From Epiperipatus broadwayi (Eukaryota; Onychophora; Udeonychophora; Euonychophora; Peripatidae): DNA of 64,000 nucleotides. The notes below the pieces were generated by a model, which ran no database searches, was not told the origin of the DNA, and saw nothing but the letters and a program-made list of their open reading frames with translations. Both the position numbers and the translations under genes were made by a program. The stretch is from the NCBI GenBank assembly GCA_028023455.1, contig JAQFVV010012396.1, positions 9,650,085 to 9,714,084 of the forward strand, in the 5' to 3' direction. Shown here piece by piece: positions 1 to 11,840 of this stretch. Numbering within the stretch: position 1 is the stretch's first letter; each line of letters starts with the position of its first letter.

Positions 1-29
1 AAAAAGAAAATGAGAATATGTAAGGGAAC

Positions 30-675
30 ATGGTTTCATGGTTCCAGAATTACCTTCATCACTACACTAAAATTTATTTACAGCTGGAATTGACATCTAT
101 TAAATGTGGCAGAGAATCACTAAAAATGGCAAGCAAGACCATTGTAGACTGGAACAACTATTTTCATGAAGTTTGCATGTCTATTATGTTTTTCGCAGAG
201 ACGCAAAATCAGAGCCCTAACAAATTGTCAAAATTGACAAAAGTCTTTTCACTAAGTGAATGAACTAGGCAGGGCATGGACATTTGGCGGATTCTGCATA
301 AAGACAGATCAATGTTTCGTTGTCAGAATTCCCGATAGGATAGTGTTGGTTCTCATGCAAGATATCACAGACAATGTTGAGAGGGCTCCACAATTTATTC
401 GGGTTGTTGAATATCCTACAAAATGGATGAACTGCGAGCTTCCAGGTAAACATTTCTGGGTCAACCATACTTATAATTTTATAGATCTAAAAACCGATGT
501 CTATACCCAGAATATTGAAAGACTTTTGGGTTCAGCCAAATGGCAGAATAAAAAATGAATAACTGCACATCAGCACTTCAATTCCTATTTGGCAGAATTT
601 ATGTGGAAGAGAATGCACAAAGAAAAGGAAGCTTCCATTTTAGAGGACATCAAAAAGTTCAGTCCGCTCCAGTGA
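30..675 (+). pseudogene. Merlin/IS1595-type (ISXO2-like) DDE transposase relic
   Basis: This is the C-terminal half of a Merlin-superfamily DNA transposase, broken by frame changes. Frame 3 (from 30) gives a segment ending in TIVDWNNYFHEVCM, the usual motif before the catalytic domain. Around 221-256 the family motif IDKSLFTK is in frame 2. From 256 frame 1 reads WTFGG, then FVVRIPDR, FWVNHTYNFID and NIERLLGSAKW, the conserved order of ISXO2-like catalytic domains. A TGA at 556-558 interrupts it, after which the same frame continues as FNSYLAEFMWKRM to a stop at 673-675. The conserved asparagine-glutamate block (NIER) near the end is present. The N-terminal part and 5' inverted repeat would lie outside the window. 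No working enzyme can be made. Family assignment is from motif recognition only. Confidence 0.82.
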
Positions 676-3600
676 TTGTCATTATTTTGATTGGAATAAA
701 TATAGTCATCATTATAATGTAAATATGTTTGTCTTCTTTTTTTAAAAAAAATAAGTTATAGGTCGCCATTTTGTGGTAAAGAAATTGATCGATTAAGTTT
801 GTCCAAAGACCTCGTGCAGGTGTTTTTTTACGAAATCGCAAAGTTAGAAAGTATTATCTCCACTCGAATATGGCCATGATATTTCACAGCAGGTCTAATA
901 CTAAAGTACCTTAAAAGAATAATACTGTATTAGGTTAGTTTTATTACCAATATCTGAAGAAATTAAAACTAAAATGAGTAATAATGATAATATTTTTTAA
1001 TATAAAAAAAAAATAATGTAACAAGATAATTTTGTAATAGGTAGCTAAAAGATCGAGAATTAAAAAAAAAGATTATACTTAAAAATATAATTGAAAGAAT
1101 GTATGTTGGAATGACTGATTAAATCTTATATTATTTCAATTACAACAAAATAAAATTAGGCAGATTAATTAAAAAATAGACCTTTAAAAAAAGATAATTA
1201 AAGCTTTACATTTTGTTTTTTTTTTTAAAAAAAAATAGAAAAAAAAAAGAAAATTAAAAAAATGAAGATTTATGTTATAGATTTTTATATAGTTGCATTT
1301 TTGATTAATGGATTAAACTATAATATCTAGTTTTACTCCAAAAATTGTTAAGAAGATAATTATAGAAAAAAAGTTAATAAAGTGTAATTATGGGTTATTT
1401 AAGGTTTGATTAAAAAAAACATAGAAGTCACAGAGCATATATAATGGTGTGTGTTAGACACTATAAAAGCTAACATGATGTTTAGTGGTTAGAAATTAAG
1501 AAACATCATCGATTGCTTGAAATCTATCTTTGGAATCTATAATTGCGAATTGAATATGTTACTCTAAAAGAAATTTCAACTTCCACTCTAACTAGAAATA
1601 TATTATGATGAGCCAGGGAATATTTATACAAGAAAAGTTTAATAAGCAACATTGAAAATCAGAAAAAAGAAAGTTCAATTTTGTTCAGAAAATGTATAAG
1701 TGGACATTCTAGTTTGTCTCCAAAATATATATGTCTATGAAGAAAACTCTAAGACATGAATTGTGGAAATCTCACAAAGCTACTGCAAGAATTTCTGCAA
1801 AGTTATGTAGATGGACATAAGTTACTTGAATTATTTGCTTAAAAAAAACCTTTATAATTTATACATATTAATTAAAGAATCTTTTAAAACATCTGCTCTG
1901 ACATCATTAATGTTATTAGTTAATCATATACACATTTTGTTGTTAAATTATTATAAATTGCTATTTGTAAAATATATATGCAATACAGAGAAAGACAATT
2001 TGTTTGTAACTAATTAAAAAAATAACAAGTGATATTTTTGATTTGCATTGTAGTTAATTTATTTCAATATTTAAATTTTATTTAAGAGATTTTAAAGGGC
2101 AAATCATTTGCTGCCCTGATTAATTTTCTTTTTAAAAAAATCAGTTTTAAAAAAAAGAGAAAAAAATGGTTTTGCTGATAGTATCCTTTGAAATATGGAT
2201 AATTAGGGTTCATAAAATATCTAAAAGTATTATTTTAAATAAAATATGTAATAATAATATTTCAGATTACAATTCTCAAACTTAGATAGAATAGCAAGAG
2301 AACACAGTAGTCATATAGCAAGATATATAAATATAGTATGTGTGCATGCATGATGCATATTTGTATATATTAGAAATGTCCAAGTAGAGTAAAAAACAGT
2401 GGGTATATAATCATTTGAATTTCAAATTAAACTAATAGATTATTACAAATATGATTGAGCATTGCCTTGAATGTTTCATGAGTACATATAGAAATATATT
2501 CATGATATATGCTTTTATCTGCAGTTATTTATAAATTATTACAATTTAGTATATTTTTGATATTCAAAGTTTACTTAGAAGTAAAAGTGATTACATAGTA
2601 AGAATTACTGTTTTATAAGGGGTGAGATCTAAAAGCTGACTACCTCTATGAATTATTATGAGTTTTATGGATATCATTTTATAAAGGATAGGATCCAAAT
2701 ATTAACTATCTCTTTGAATTATTTTTACTTTTATGAAAGTTAGATTGTATAGTTATGTAAATCTTTATCAAGATTTACACCAAAGAGCACTGGTACATAT
2801 GTATGTAATTAAGTAAATGGATTAATTTTCTAGAGATCATTAACAAGTGAAGTTATATTCTGGATGCATTAAAGGCATGGGATATTATGTTATATACTGG
2901 AGTTTATATAATTAATATTTTTAGAGTTTCATAAAGTATAAACTTCAGACATTTTTCAAAAGCCATACTATGTCACATATGGTATTTCTATATGTTCTCA
3001 CGAAACATCAATTAAAATATAACTTAAAATAATTGTGCTTCTCCAAAAGTAATATTGCTTGTTCAAAAAATTTAATAAGAGAGATAGATAAGAAATTATT
3101 TATTTAAAAAGAAATACAATTTAAATTGGAAGAATAATTTTAAAGGGATTAATGTAAATGTTAACTACAGAATGTATTTTTTCTAGGGAATGGAAATAAG
3201 GAACTATATATACTGTAAATTACTTTATTACAATTTTATAAATAAATTATTGTTATTATTATTCTTTTAAATATTGTGAGATTTCAATTTTTAATATATC
3301 AAAATTAAATTGTCCAGTCAAAATACCATGTCCACAATCTGTTTCATCCAGAAGTATTTGGCCAGATAATAAAAATTGAGAGCAATGTATTGGGTCAGTT
3401 TAATCAGTGAAGTATATAGTAGGTTAACAAAATGACTAAAAATATTTTTAAAAAATGTGATAAATCATATTAATACATTTCTGATGGTGTTTATTAGTAC
3501 CCAGATTTTGATGATTAGGAGCTGAACTCTGAAGGTTGGAGTAAATATATTATTTATTTAGTGTTATTATGTATATTTCACATTATCAATATCATAACCC

Positions 3601-3757
3601 TAGCAAGATATGTATCACAAACATACATATATCTTGTGTTACATGTTTCATAAGTTTAAAAAAAAAAACATTATGATCAAATTTATTTGAAAGAATAGTT
3701 AAAAACACAATTATTTAAGTAGATTTTGTTATATCCGCACTTACGACTGTGCCAATG
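676..3757. other. AT-rich intergenic DNA, no gene seen
   Basis: Very AT-rich sequence with homopolymer A/T runs and only short chance ORFs. I see no RNA gene and no recognisable coding motif. The right-hand Merlin inverted repeat, if it survives, should lie in the first few hundred bases, but I could not identify it. Confidence 0.5.
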
Positions 3758-5160
3758 TTATAACTGCAAGTCATACTGTGCGGTCAGCAAATAACGTTCG
3801 CTACTGTTCAACTGCGTATGCTCTCCAACGAATGGTCTGCAACGAATGCTCTGAATATTCTCTGTATTCTCAGCAATGGATGCTTTCCAAACGGATGGTC
3901 TGCACTGAATGCTCTGCCACGGATGCTCTCCAATGAATGATCTGCACCGACTGCTCTCCAATGAATGGTCTGCAAGCGGATGCTCTCCAAACGAATGGTC
4001 TGTAACGATCTATTTCTACAGTTCGCTAAAGTTCAATTCCCACGATGTTCTTTCAGGCTGGCTGCTACAAAACAGTTCACAATGGGCCTACTTTAGCCCC
4101 AGTCCAGTGTAGCTGTACACAAACTCTTCGTAGTAAGCACTGCGACTGCCGTCAGCTATCTCCTACTGGAATTGAACAGTAACTACTGTAGATGCACTCC
4201 ATACTGTCTGCTACTCGCTACTGCTCTCTATGTTACACTGCTTGATGTTACCCAGTCTTCTTATCGCCCTCTGACAACTGCAACGATCAATCAATGCACT
4301 GACCAATAAGGTAATATCTCTTATCTAGAAACATTTGTAATTAGCAAATATTTCTAGGAATTGTTGATCACCATTACGTCAATGCACTAATTAAATTCCT
4401 CAGCTATCAGAGCGCGATATAAAAACAGCCTTACGAATAAATTCTAGTTTTTTCTGGAGTGCACAAACATGTCTGCCATTTTACAAAACACTACAGATTT
4501 TTAAATGCAACTTTGTAAAATATAAAAAAAGATTATTATTATTTTTTTAAAAAGAGAACAGGGTAGGGAAAGATTTAAAAACTCTCTCCTTTTTAAAGAA
4601 AACTCTCTTTGTTTTATAAAGTAAAAATAAGTTAGGCGAATAAATGGGTAAAAATAAATCTTAGTAGAAATCGAAAATAAAAAGATTAGATTAAAGCAAA
4701 TGTAAAAATCAATTAAATAAAACGAAATGTAAATATAATTAAAAACCAGATTTAAGTTATGATCAAAATTAAAAATAATGATAAGAAATTAAAACAATGG
4801 AAGAGAAAAAGTATATAACATCGCTATGGCCTATTGTTATTTAGTCTGGTCTTCAATCAGTCTACAATCTGTAATTTAGTCTGACCTGCATTTTGTGATT
4901 GAATTATCCTACTCTTCATTTTGTGATAGAATTGGTCGGGTCTTCAATCGGTAATTCAGCTGGGTCTGCAATCTGTTAGATCATTCTGCTCGAGTCTGCA
5001 AATCAGTCTAGTCTTCGATCTGTAATTCAATCTGGTCTGCATTTTGTGATTGAGTTATTCAGCTTTTCTGCTCTTGAGTCTGTGAAACGTTCTGGCCTTT
5101 ATTTGGTGATTGAACTAATCCAGTTTTCATTCCAATATTGATTCAGTTTGGATTATTATT
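3720..5160. repeat. GC-richer repeat island, unclassified
   Basis: A compositional island. It contains the 28-bp minisatellite, then non-repetitive sequence rich in CTGC/ACTG words (4010-4440), an AT-rich break (4500-4830), and a second degenerate tandem region (about 4845-5160) built from words such as TCTGGTCTGCA and TTTTGTGATTGAATT. It could be the body of a non-autonomous transposon or a decayed LTR, but I found no coding motif or clear terminal repeats. Confidence 0.45.
3828..4008. repeat. Minisatellite, ~28-bp unit, about 6-7 copies
   Basis: Degenerate tandem repeats of a unit that starts TGCTCTCCAA and continues with YGAATGGTCTGCA (about 28-29 bp). Successive copies begin near 3829, 3857, 3891, 3921, 3950 and 3979, and one copy is disrupted by a divergent insertion. 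Base composition is much richer in GC than the surroundings. The short ORFs on both strands here are by-products of the repeat. Confidence 0.7.
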
Positions 5161-8100
5161 ATTCAGTTTGGATAGAATGCAGACTGTTTTTCATTGAGAA
5201 TCCAAACAACCAGAAATCCAGATATTCGGAAACTTCAAATGCAGTATTAAACGTCAATTACTGCTGTCATCAATATCAATGCAGAATCTGCAGAAGTCAT
5301 AGGAGTGTTTGACAACTTCAGGCCCCAATGTCCTCTGCTAAAATCAACTGTACTCACCTGGAGCCAACACCCAGAACAAATACCTAAACCCTAAAGGAGA
5401 TGCTGCTGCATACTCTCCCTCTCCCATTGTTGAGCCAAAGAAATAAAGACAAGCCCTGGAACCATCAATGGAATCAAAAGGCCAACTGGCTGGAAAATAC
5501 ACACAAATAAAAAACCTAGGTAAAGATATTGCAAATAACTAACTAAAATGAACTTTAATGAAGGACTATTATAACTATAGTCTAAAATCATCATTTATAT
5601 TTTCTTATATAAAAATTTATTGTTATATTATGTTAAGTGTATATGTGTGTGTAAATAAATGATAATGTTGCTTGTTATTTGGTCTGTTCTCTCTCTCTCT
5701 TGTCACTGCATCATCATTAATTTCCAAGTTATAAATGTTATATGTGTTAACTTAAATGTGCTGAACTCTGATTAAGAGTATGAGTTAGCCTGGGATATGT
5801 CAAGGACTGGATAGTGTGCCTGTCGTCCGAAGTATGCTAACTATATGACATATGGTTGGCTGGCGCCTGAGATTGATCCTCAAAAGAAATAAAATGTTAT
5901 GGATGGCAGGGGTTGGATTCCAGCAGTCGAACTGAGCCACAGTCTGGAAATGTGATCGTGTTGCTTTGTAGAGCTCGATCTGGCCGTGGGTATTGTGGAT
6001 GGCTATGATATCAATGGTATTCTCTCCTCTGCTTGAAGGGCCAATCTGTCCTCATAATATTAAAGATTTAAAATAATAATTACCAAGAAGTTAAATATTA
6101 AACTTAGTTAAAAGCCAAAAGATATAAAAGGTTACATGATTAAAGATATTTAACCCTAGTTAATATGAAAAATAACTTCGGAGGGAGCATATTTAAATAT
6201 ATAGTCATATATTGTATATCATAGGCATATTATCAAACATCTATTGATCAATATATTATGAATAAAGCAAACTTGATATTTGTTTATTTATTCAGCGTAT
6301 GGATTTACAGTATATTATTTATTTAGTATTAATATGTTTATTTCACATTATAAACATAAATACCAGCATATTTAAAGGTATAATCACATATTATAAGTCA
6401 TAGACATATCATCATTAATCATTATATTGTGAATACATCAAACTTAATACTTATTTATCTAATGGTGAATTTAGACAGCTTAACGATTAATAAAATATCA
6501 TAAAGAACCTATAGATATTTCATCTAGAAAACAGATTCATTAATGACTTCATTAAATTCTTCAATTTTGCCACTAAGCCATAAATCTGATAGTTTAATAA
6601 TAGTGTGGGGTTCATAGTTTTTATTTTCCCACAACAATAAAAATAAGGGGCTGATAAATTCCATTTATCAACAAGCAGACCATAAGTTATCCTGAATCTG
6701 TTGATGAGACTCCTATTGTATCAAAAAAAAATCAAATCCAGATGGCTTTATTACTGAATCCGGAAAAAGGAATTTATTTAAAATCTTGTAAGAATACTAT
6801 TTTTTATGCTATAATTCTTCAATTGTAGATTCTTAAGTTAGTTTTAAGTCTGATCTGATTAACTGTTTTTATATATTTTCTTTGAGGCAATTTCTCTTCT
6901 GATATTTAGTAGAAGAATATATAAAAAATAGAAAACAACTTTTCTATTTCTATGTCAGGAAAAAATCTCTTTTGAAATAGAAAAGTTTCTCAATAAAGAT
7001 AAAAAGTTGGAAATGTTGTTGAAAGATTGGGATAATAAATAATAAATTACTATAGAAATATTTTAGTGAACAACAGAAAAACTTAAAGCAATGCATAAAA
7101 ATTATTACAAAAAAAAAGCATACAGAATATTAATAATTAAAAATATATTAAGTATAGAAGAATAGTTTGCCATGACAATTTCAAAATGACAAAGGCAAAC
7201 TTGTATTCAGTTGGCATCTAATAACTTCTAAATTAACAATTTTAAAAAAGGTTTTAACTAAAGATCTATATAAAATAAAACACATAAAAATTACAAAAAA
7301 AAAAATGTTTCCATAAGTAACCAGTCCAATTCACTTATCTAATTAAATTTCCAAACATAAGTCTTTACTAAATAGAAAGGTAAAAGTTAATGCTAAATCA
7401 TGGGTTTAGCATCTTCAAGAAAAAAATTTTCAATGATGAAAACTGCATTGCATAACAGATAAATGTCAATAGTTAGCACATTGTTATTTATCTAATCAAC
7501 TTAGATTAACTTGGGACCTTTACTAACTAACAATAACTATTAAAACAGGCAAAACTCTCCATACAGTAGTGCCACTCAGTACCAACCAGAATAATCAATG
7601 TGCTAGCATAAGAAATAGTGATCATGTGATGTTTGACAATAACTATATCTATCTGTTTATTGAACTATAATTAGATGACAAACTGATTAGCTATGATGCT
7701 TGGCTTACATAAAAATTCTGTTACTTGGAAAAATGTCCAAATAACATATGGATTTGAATTTTAAAACTTGAGTAAACATGCTAATTACTATACCACAAGT
7801 CTTTTGTTTAATAAATAAATATTTTATTAATAGTATTTTTAGTGAATATGCAGAGTATACATATTAGTTCGCATAATAAAAATAATTTTTTTAATAACCA
7901 GATCAAGAAAACATTGACAATAATTTCTAATAAACTAACTTTTTCTCCTATTGATACCCACTTTGTTTTGATCTCTACATATGGCAGTTAGTTGATTTTC
8001 AATAAAAGTTCATTTCCTCATTTTTCCAAAAATGATAAAACTCAAAAAGTTTATTAAAGAAAAATATATTTTTTCATTTACCTTTATCTTGGTTTTAGTT

Positions 8101-8379
8101 TTCAATTCTTTAATTTATCATTTTTTAAATTCTACAATAATTTTTCACCATCTTTTTCCCCCAACAATCGAATGTGTTTTTGACACTTTTGATAATATCC
8201 ATTTCTGATCCTGATGAATTTTAGTTTGATGTTCTGAAAATATGTTAATCATCTTACCACGTTTGACCAATTCTTCAAGCTTTTTAATAATTAGAAATTT
8301 TTCCTATTGTTGGAAAATTATCTCTAATCCACATCTTTATCTATATAAACAGGCATACTTTCTAAAGTTACGTCATCAA
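5161..8379. other. Intergenic DNA with unclassified moderately GC-rich patch
   Basis: Mostly AT-rich non-coding sequence. A patch at about 5,690-6,060 has a CT microsatellite followed by sequence of near-balanced composition without an ORF, which suggests an old transposon fragment. A single arm of the fold-back element seen complete at 34.4 kb lies at about 7,545-7,640. Nothing else is recognisable. Confidence 0.4.
7545..7640 (-). repeat. Solo arm of the 34.4-kb fold-back element
   Basis: The segment containing GGCAAAACTCTCCATACAG and then TAGTGCCACTC matches the terminal arm of the inverted-repeat element at 34,378-34,590. The flank GTGATCATGTGATG, read on the other strand, also resembles the sequence left of that element (CATCACATGATCACTAT near 34,336), so the shared repeat may be larger than the hairpin. 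Confidence 0.6.
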
Positions 8380-9950
8380 TTCCTGCTCTTCCTTATTCAC
8401 TTTGATTATTCTTAAGAATAATTAGATTTTAAAAAATTTATGTAATCTAATTATTGCTGTTGCATTTTTATAAATATTCTTCAGAATATGACAATAACCT
8501 GGGTCTATACCTTGATGATCCAATATTAATCACTTAAGAAATGCTTATAGAATCAAATGCCTTTTCATAATCTACAAATCCAAAGCATACTGGCAATTCA
8601 TATTCATTGGTCCTTTCTATAATTTCTCTCAATACTTGGATATGATCTACTGTACTAAAACCACTTTTAAATCCAGCTTGTTCTCTTGGTTGGTGGAAAT
8701 CCAATGTTCTCCATAGACGAGTTGTAATTATCAGTAAAAATTTTGTATAAAACTGATAAAAGGCTGATAGATCTGTAATTTCTAATATCTTCTTTATCAC
8801 CTTTTTTAAATATTAGTATTAATATACATTCTTCCAATCATCCGGTACATCTTTATCATTTAGACATTTTATACATAACTTTGCTAAAAAAATTATATTT
8901 CTTCACTGCTTCTTTTAATATATTAATTATAATTCCATCATTACCTGGAGCTTTTCCTTTCTTCATAAATTTAATTGCATGTCTCACTTCTTCATTTAAA
9001 ATTCTGGGCAATTCTGAAAATATAATAGATGTAGAAAGTACTTGTTCTTTATTACTATATAATTCTTGCTAGAAATCTTCTACCTATTTCATGATGACAT
9101 TTCTCTTTTTAAAAATAGTTCCATTTTTTTTTCTTATTGCAGATATATATTTCCTACCAATATCAAAATGTTGTTTTACACTCTTGAGACTTTTATTCTC
9201 TTCTACAGCTTTCTTTGCTAGTTCACAGTTATACTTGCTTATATCATTATCAATTCTTTTCCATACCATAATCTTTTTAAATTTATCATTTTTGTATATC
9301 TTCATATTCCTTCTTTTCTTCATAAATTCTCTAGTCTCAGTATTAGTCAACTGCTGCTTTTACCTACCAGCTATCTTTATTGCAGTTTTTAAAAATGCAT
9401 CAAATCATTTTCTTATTAATTTCATTCAAATCTAAATCATGTTCAAAATCTGCTAATACTTGAAACCGATTGCAAGTTCTAATTTATATTCATTAGAATG
9501 TTTCTGAAAATTAGGAATATCAACTATAAATATTGTTTTCATTAACAATTTTTGTCTCTCTAGTTTAGTATTAACATGCACCTTACATCTTACTAATCGA
9601 TGATCACTTCCTGTATTAAATTTATTAAGAACATTACAATCTTGAAATATATATTTTCTGTTAGTTAAAATATAATCCAATTCTGCTGTACCTTCATTTG
9701 GATGCTTCCATGTCCATTTCCTTTTAACATTTTTCTTAAATAAAAAATTCATAATATAAAGTTTTTCTTTAAACTCCACAAGTCTATGTCCTCTCTCATT
9801 TCTATTATCATAATCAAAATTTCCTACAGCACTTTCACTTTTCATTTGCTTACCAATTCTAGCATTAAAGTCTCCCATAACAATTTTAAAATGCTGTTTA
9901 CTTACGGTTAAGTCGTAAATGATGTTTTCCTGAAGGTTTATTATAACATT
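8380..9950 (-). pseudogene. Non-LTR retrotransposon (RTE/craniofacial-protein-2-like) relic: endonuclease and RT
   Basis: On the minus strand this is a decayed non-LTR retrotransposon in correct domain order. At 9,453-9,905 is the C-terminal part of the APE-type endonuclease with MGDFNARIG and SDHRLVRCK motifs. At 9,084-9,350 is the linker (TREFMKKRRNMKIY ... KKAVEENKSLKSVKQHFDIG). At 8,880-9,050 is KFMKKGKAPGNDGI, which starts the reverse transcriptase. Then come [17 protein letters not shown] and, at 8,534-8,700, [13 protein letters not shown] and FVDYEKAFDS, the first catalytic aspartate region. Frames change several times. The element is cut at both ends: the endonuclease N-terminus and the YADD motif are missing. 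It abuts the PLE repeat cluster that begins near 9,955. Another internal fragment of the same family lies at 27.1 kb. Confidence 0.85.
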
Positions 9951-9954
9951 TTAG

Positions 9955-10645
9955 ATGCGATAATGTTGGATTATTTCCATCATCTATCATTAAATGTTGA
10001 AAATCTAAAAAAATTTAACTTTATTTAAACTTTTCCAAATACAAACAATTGTTAATAATAGCACACAAAGACAACGCAGGTTAGTAGATTACACAACATT
10101 TTAAATAGTATTATTCTCAGTAATTTTTCAGATATTGCTAGCCTGATCAGTGACAATGCTAGCACAAGAGTCAAAGTTACATCTTTAGATTCTTGAATAT
10201 CAAATTTTAAGGCAATGCTCTAACTAACTGAGCTACACAGGTTAATAGATTATACAACATGTCCAGTGGTATTATTCTCTACTCTTCAGATGTTGTTGAT
10301 CTGGCCAAAAACAATGTTAGCATAAGAATCAAACTTACATTTTTATTTTCTTGCATATTGAGTTTTAAGGCAATGCTCTAACCACCTAGAGCATTGCATT
10401 AAAATTCACCATTCAAGAATCTAAAAGTGTAAGTTTGACGCCTATGCTGGCATTGTCACTGATAAGGCCAGCAACATCTGAAGATTGAAGAATAATACCA
10501 CTCAAAACGTTATGTAATCTACTAACCTATGTTATTCTTATGTGTTACTATTAACAGTTGTTTGTATTTGGAAAAGTTTAAATACAGTTTAAAATTTACT
10601 AAACATTGAACATTTAATGAGAGATAATAGTAATAGACCAACATA
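9955..10645. repeat. Cluster of three PLE terminal-repeat (pLTR) units, two tandem plus one inverted
   Basis: Three diverged copies of the PLE terminal repeat seen at 19.2 and 22.1 kb. The minus-strand unit at 9,955-10,235 runs from the tRNA-like head (box A on the minus strand, AGCTCAGTTAG) through the CTGA...GAAA-like segment to the GGAAATAATCCAAC tail. A partial minus-strand unit of about 150 bp (10,236-10,390) is joined to it head to tail. A plus-strand unit (about 10,390-10,645) forms an inverted repeat with them. No coding sequence is included, so this is a non-autonomous derivative or what remains of an element. Confidence 0.7.
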
Positions 10646-11678
10646 TCACAAATCATAAATACTTTCATTTAAGCTTTTATGTCGCTTGTTTTGCATATGA
10701 AATAACTTTAGAAAGCTACTCATATTATTAATGTTTTAGCATGTCTTGTGTAGTTTGGTGCAATTGTAGACTAGAAGACTCTGGAGTTTAAGGTCTACAG
10801 ATTATGCCCAGTTTAGTCATTTCCAATGCTTAAAGTTCTTATATAACTACCAAGCAATAAAGACATTTAATTATTTATTTGTTTTTAATATTTTAATATT
10901 ATTTAGCACTTCATTTTATTCTCTGCTAAACATTACCAGAAAAAAGATAAAAAACTGAATCTGCCTCAGCTATCAGAAATACAACAAACACTGTGAAAAA
11001 TGAACTCATTATATATTAGAAAAGAATTAATAAATCTTGACTCAGAAATAGATCCATTAACTCTCTATCAGAAAACTATTAGTATATATTTACTTATAGA
11101 AACATCTAACTTTAATAGCGACTTCATTCTTATTTATAATTTTATTTGTAATAGCTGGGAAGATATACTTTGACAATTATTCCATCATAACATTACCCCC
11201 ATCCCTCCATCAAAATAAAATACTATGCAGCTAAAACTTTGATATGACAAAATCCTGATATCTAGTCATAGTGAAAATTTGAAATTCTTTATTGACATTT
11301 TTTATTTATTCACCAAAAAGCACAATCAAACACGCTTAATAAACATAATACCTCACTTTTTTATATTCTTTTTTCTTATATGATTTTCAAATTCACTTAC
11401 TTAAAATGTTTAGATGCCAATCTAATTCAATTACAATGTTGTTGTTTTTTTCATTTGTTCATTGATGATATTTTTTAAGTACTATTTTCACTATGAGACA
11501 AACTTTTTACTAAGATTTATCAAAACTTTAAATATTCTTTTTATTTATAGAAAGTAAAAATAAATTATTTCAGATTTAAAAAAACTCCTATTTACAACAA
11601 CAACAACAACAACAACAATAATGACAAAAAGATGAATGACATTTATGAATTCATAGGCTAATAAAATTTACATTTACT
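10646..11678. other. AT-rich intergenic DNA downstream of the ASB-type gene
   Basis: AT-rich non-coding sequence with a short CAA microsatellite near 11,595-11,620. No gene or RNA structure was recognised. Confidence 0.5.
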
Positions 11679-11684
11679 TTTATT
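11679..11684 (-). terminator. Candidate poly(A) signal of the ASB-type gene
   Basis: AATAAA on the minus strand, about 160 nt downstream of the stop codon of the 521-residue gene. In such AT-rich DNA the hexamer is frequent, so this is only a candidate. Confidence 0.35.
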
Positions 11685-11840
11685 TATAAAATAAATAATA
11701 ATGACAAATTTGTAGTTCATATTAATAATAGACTACAACAACAAAAAAAAAAACGTTTATCAGTACAAAAATAAAATTCCCATTTTTGAGAAACATTATA
11801 ACTTATAAAAATGGGTTATTAATTATAAATAAAGTGTGTT

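Noticed and set aside
3758-4112. Overlapping ORFs on both strands in the minisatellite
   Set aside because: Open frames arise from the repeat unit lacking stops. The translated repeats (such as ADHSLESI) match no family known to me.
3720-6060. LTR retrotransposon or solo LTR
   Set aside because: No matching pair of terminal repeats, no TG...CA ends that I could pair, and no gag/pol motif.
9091-9435. 114-codon plus-strand ORF that looks membrane-like
   Set aside because: It is the antisense of the lysine-rich retrotransposon linker. Antisense of K/N-rich codons gives F/L/I-rich, falsely hydrophobic sequence. The same applies to 27,169-27,573 on the minus strand.
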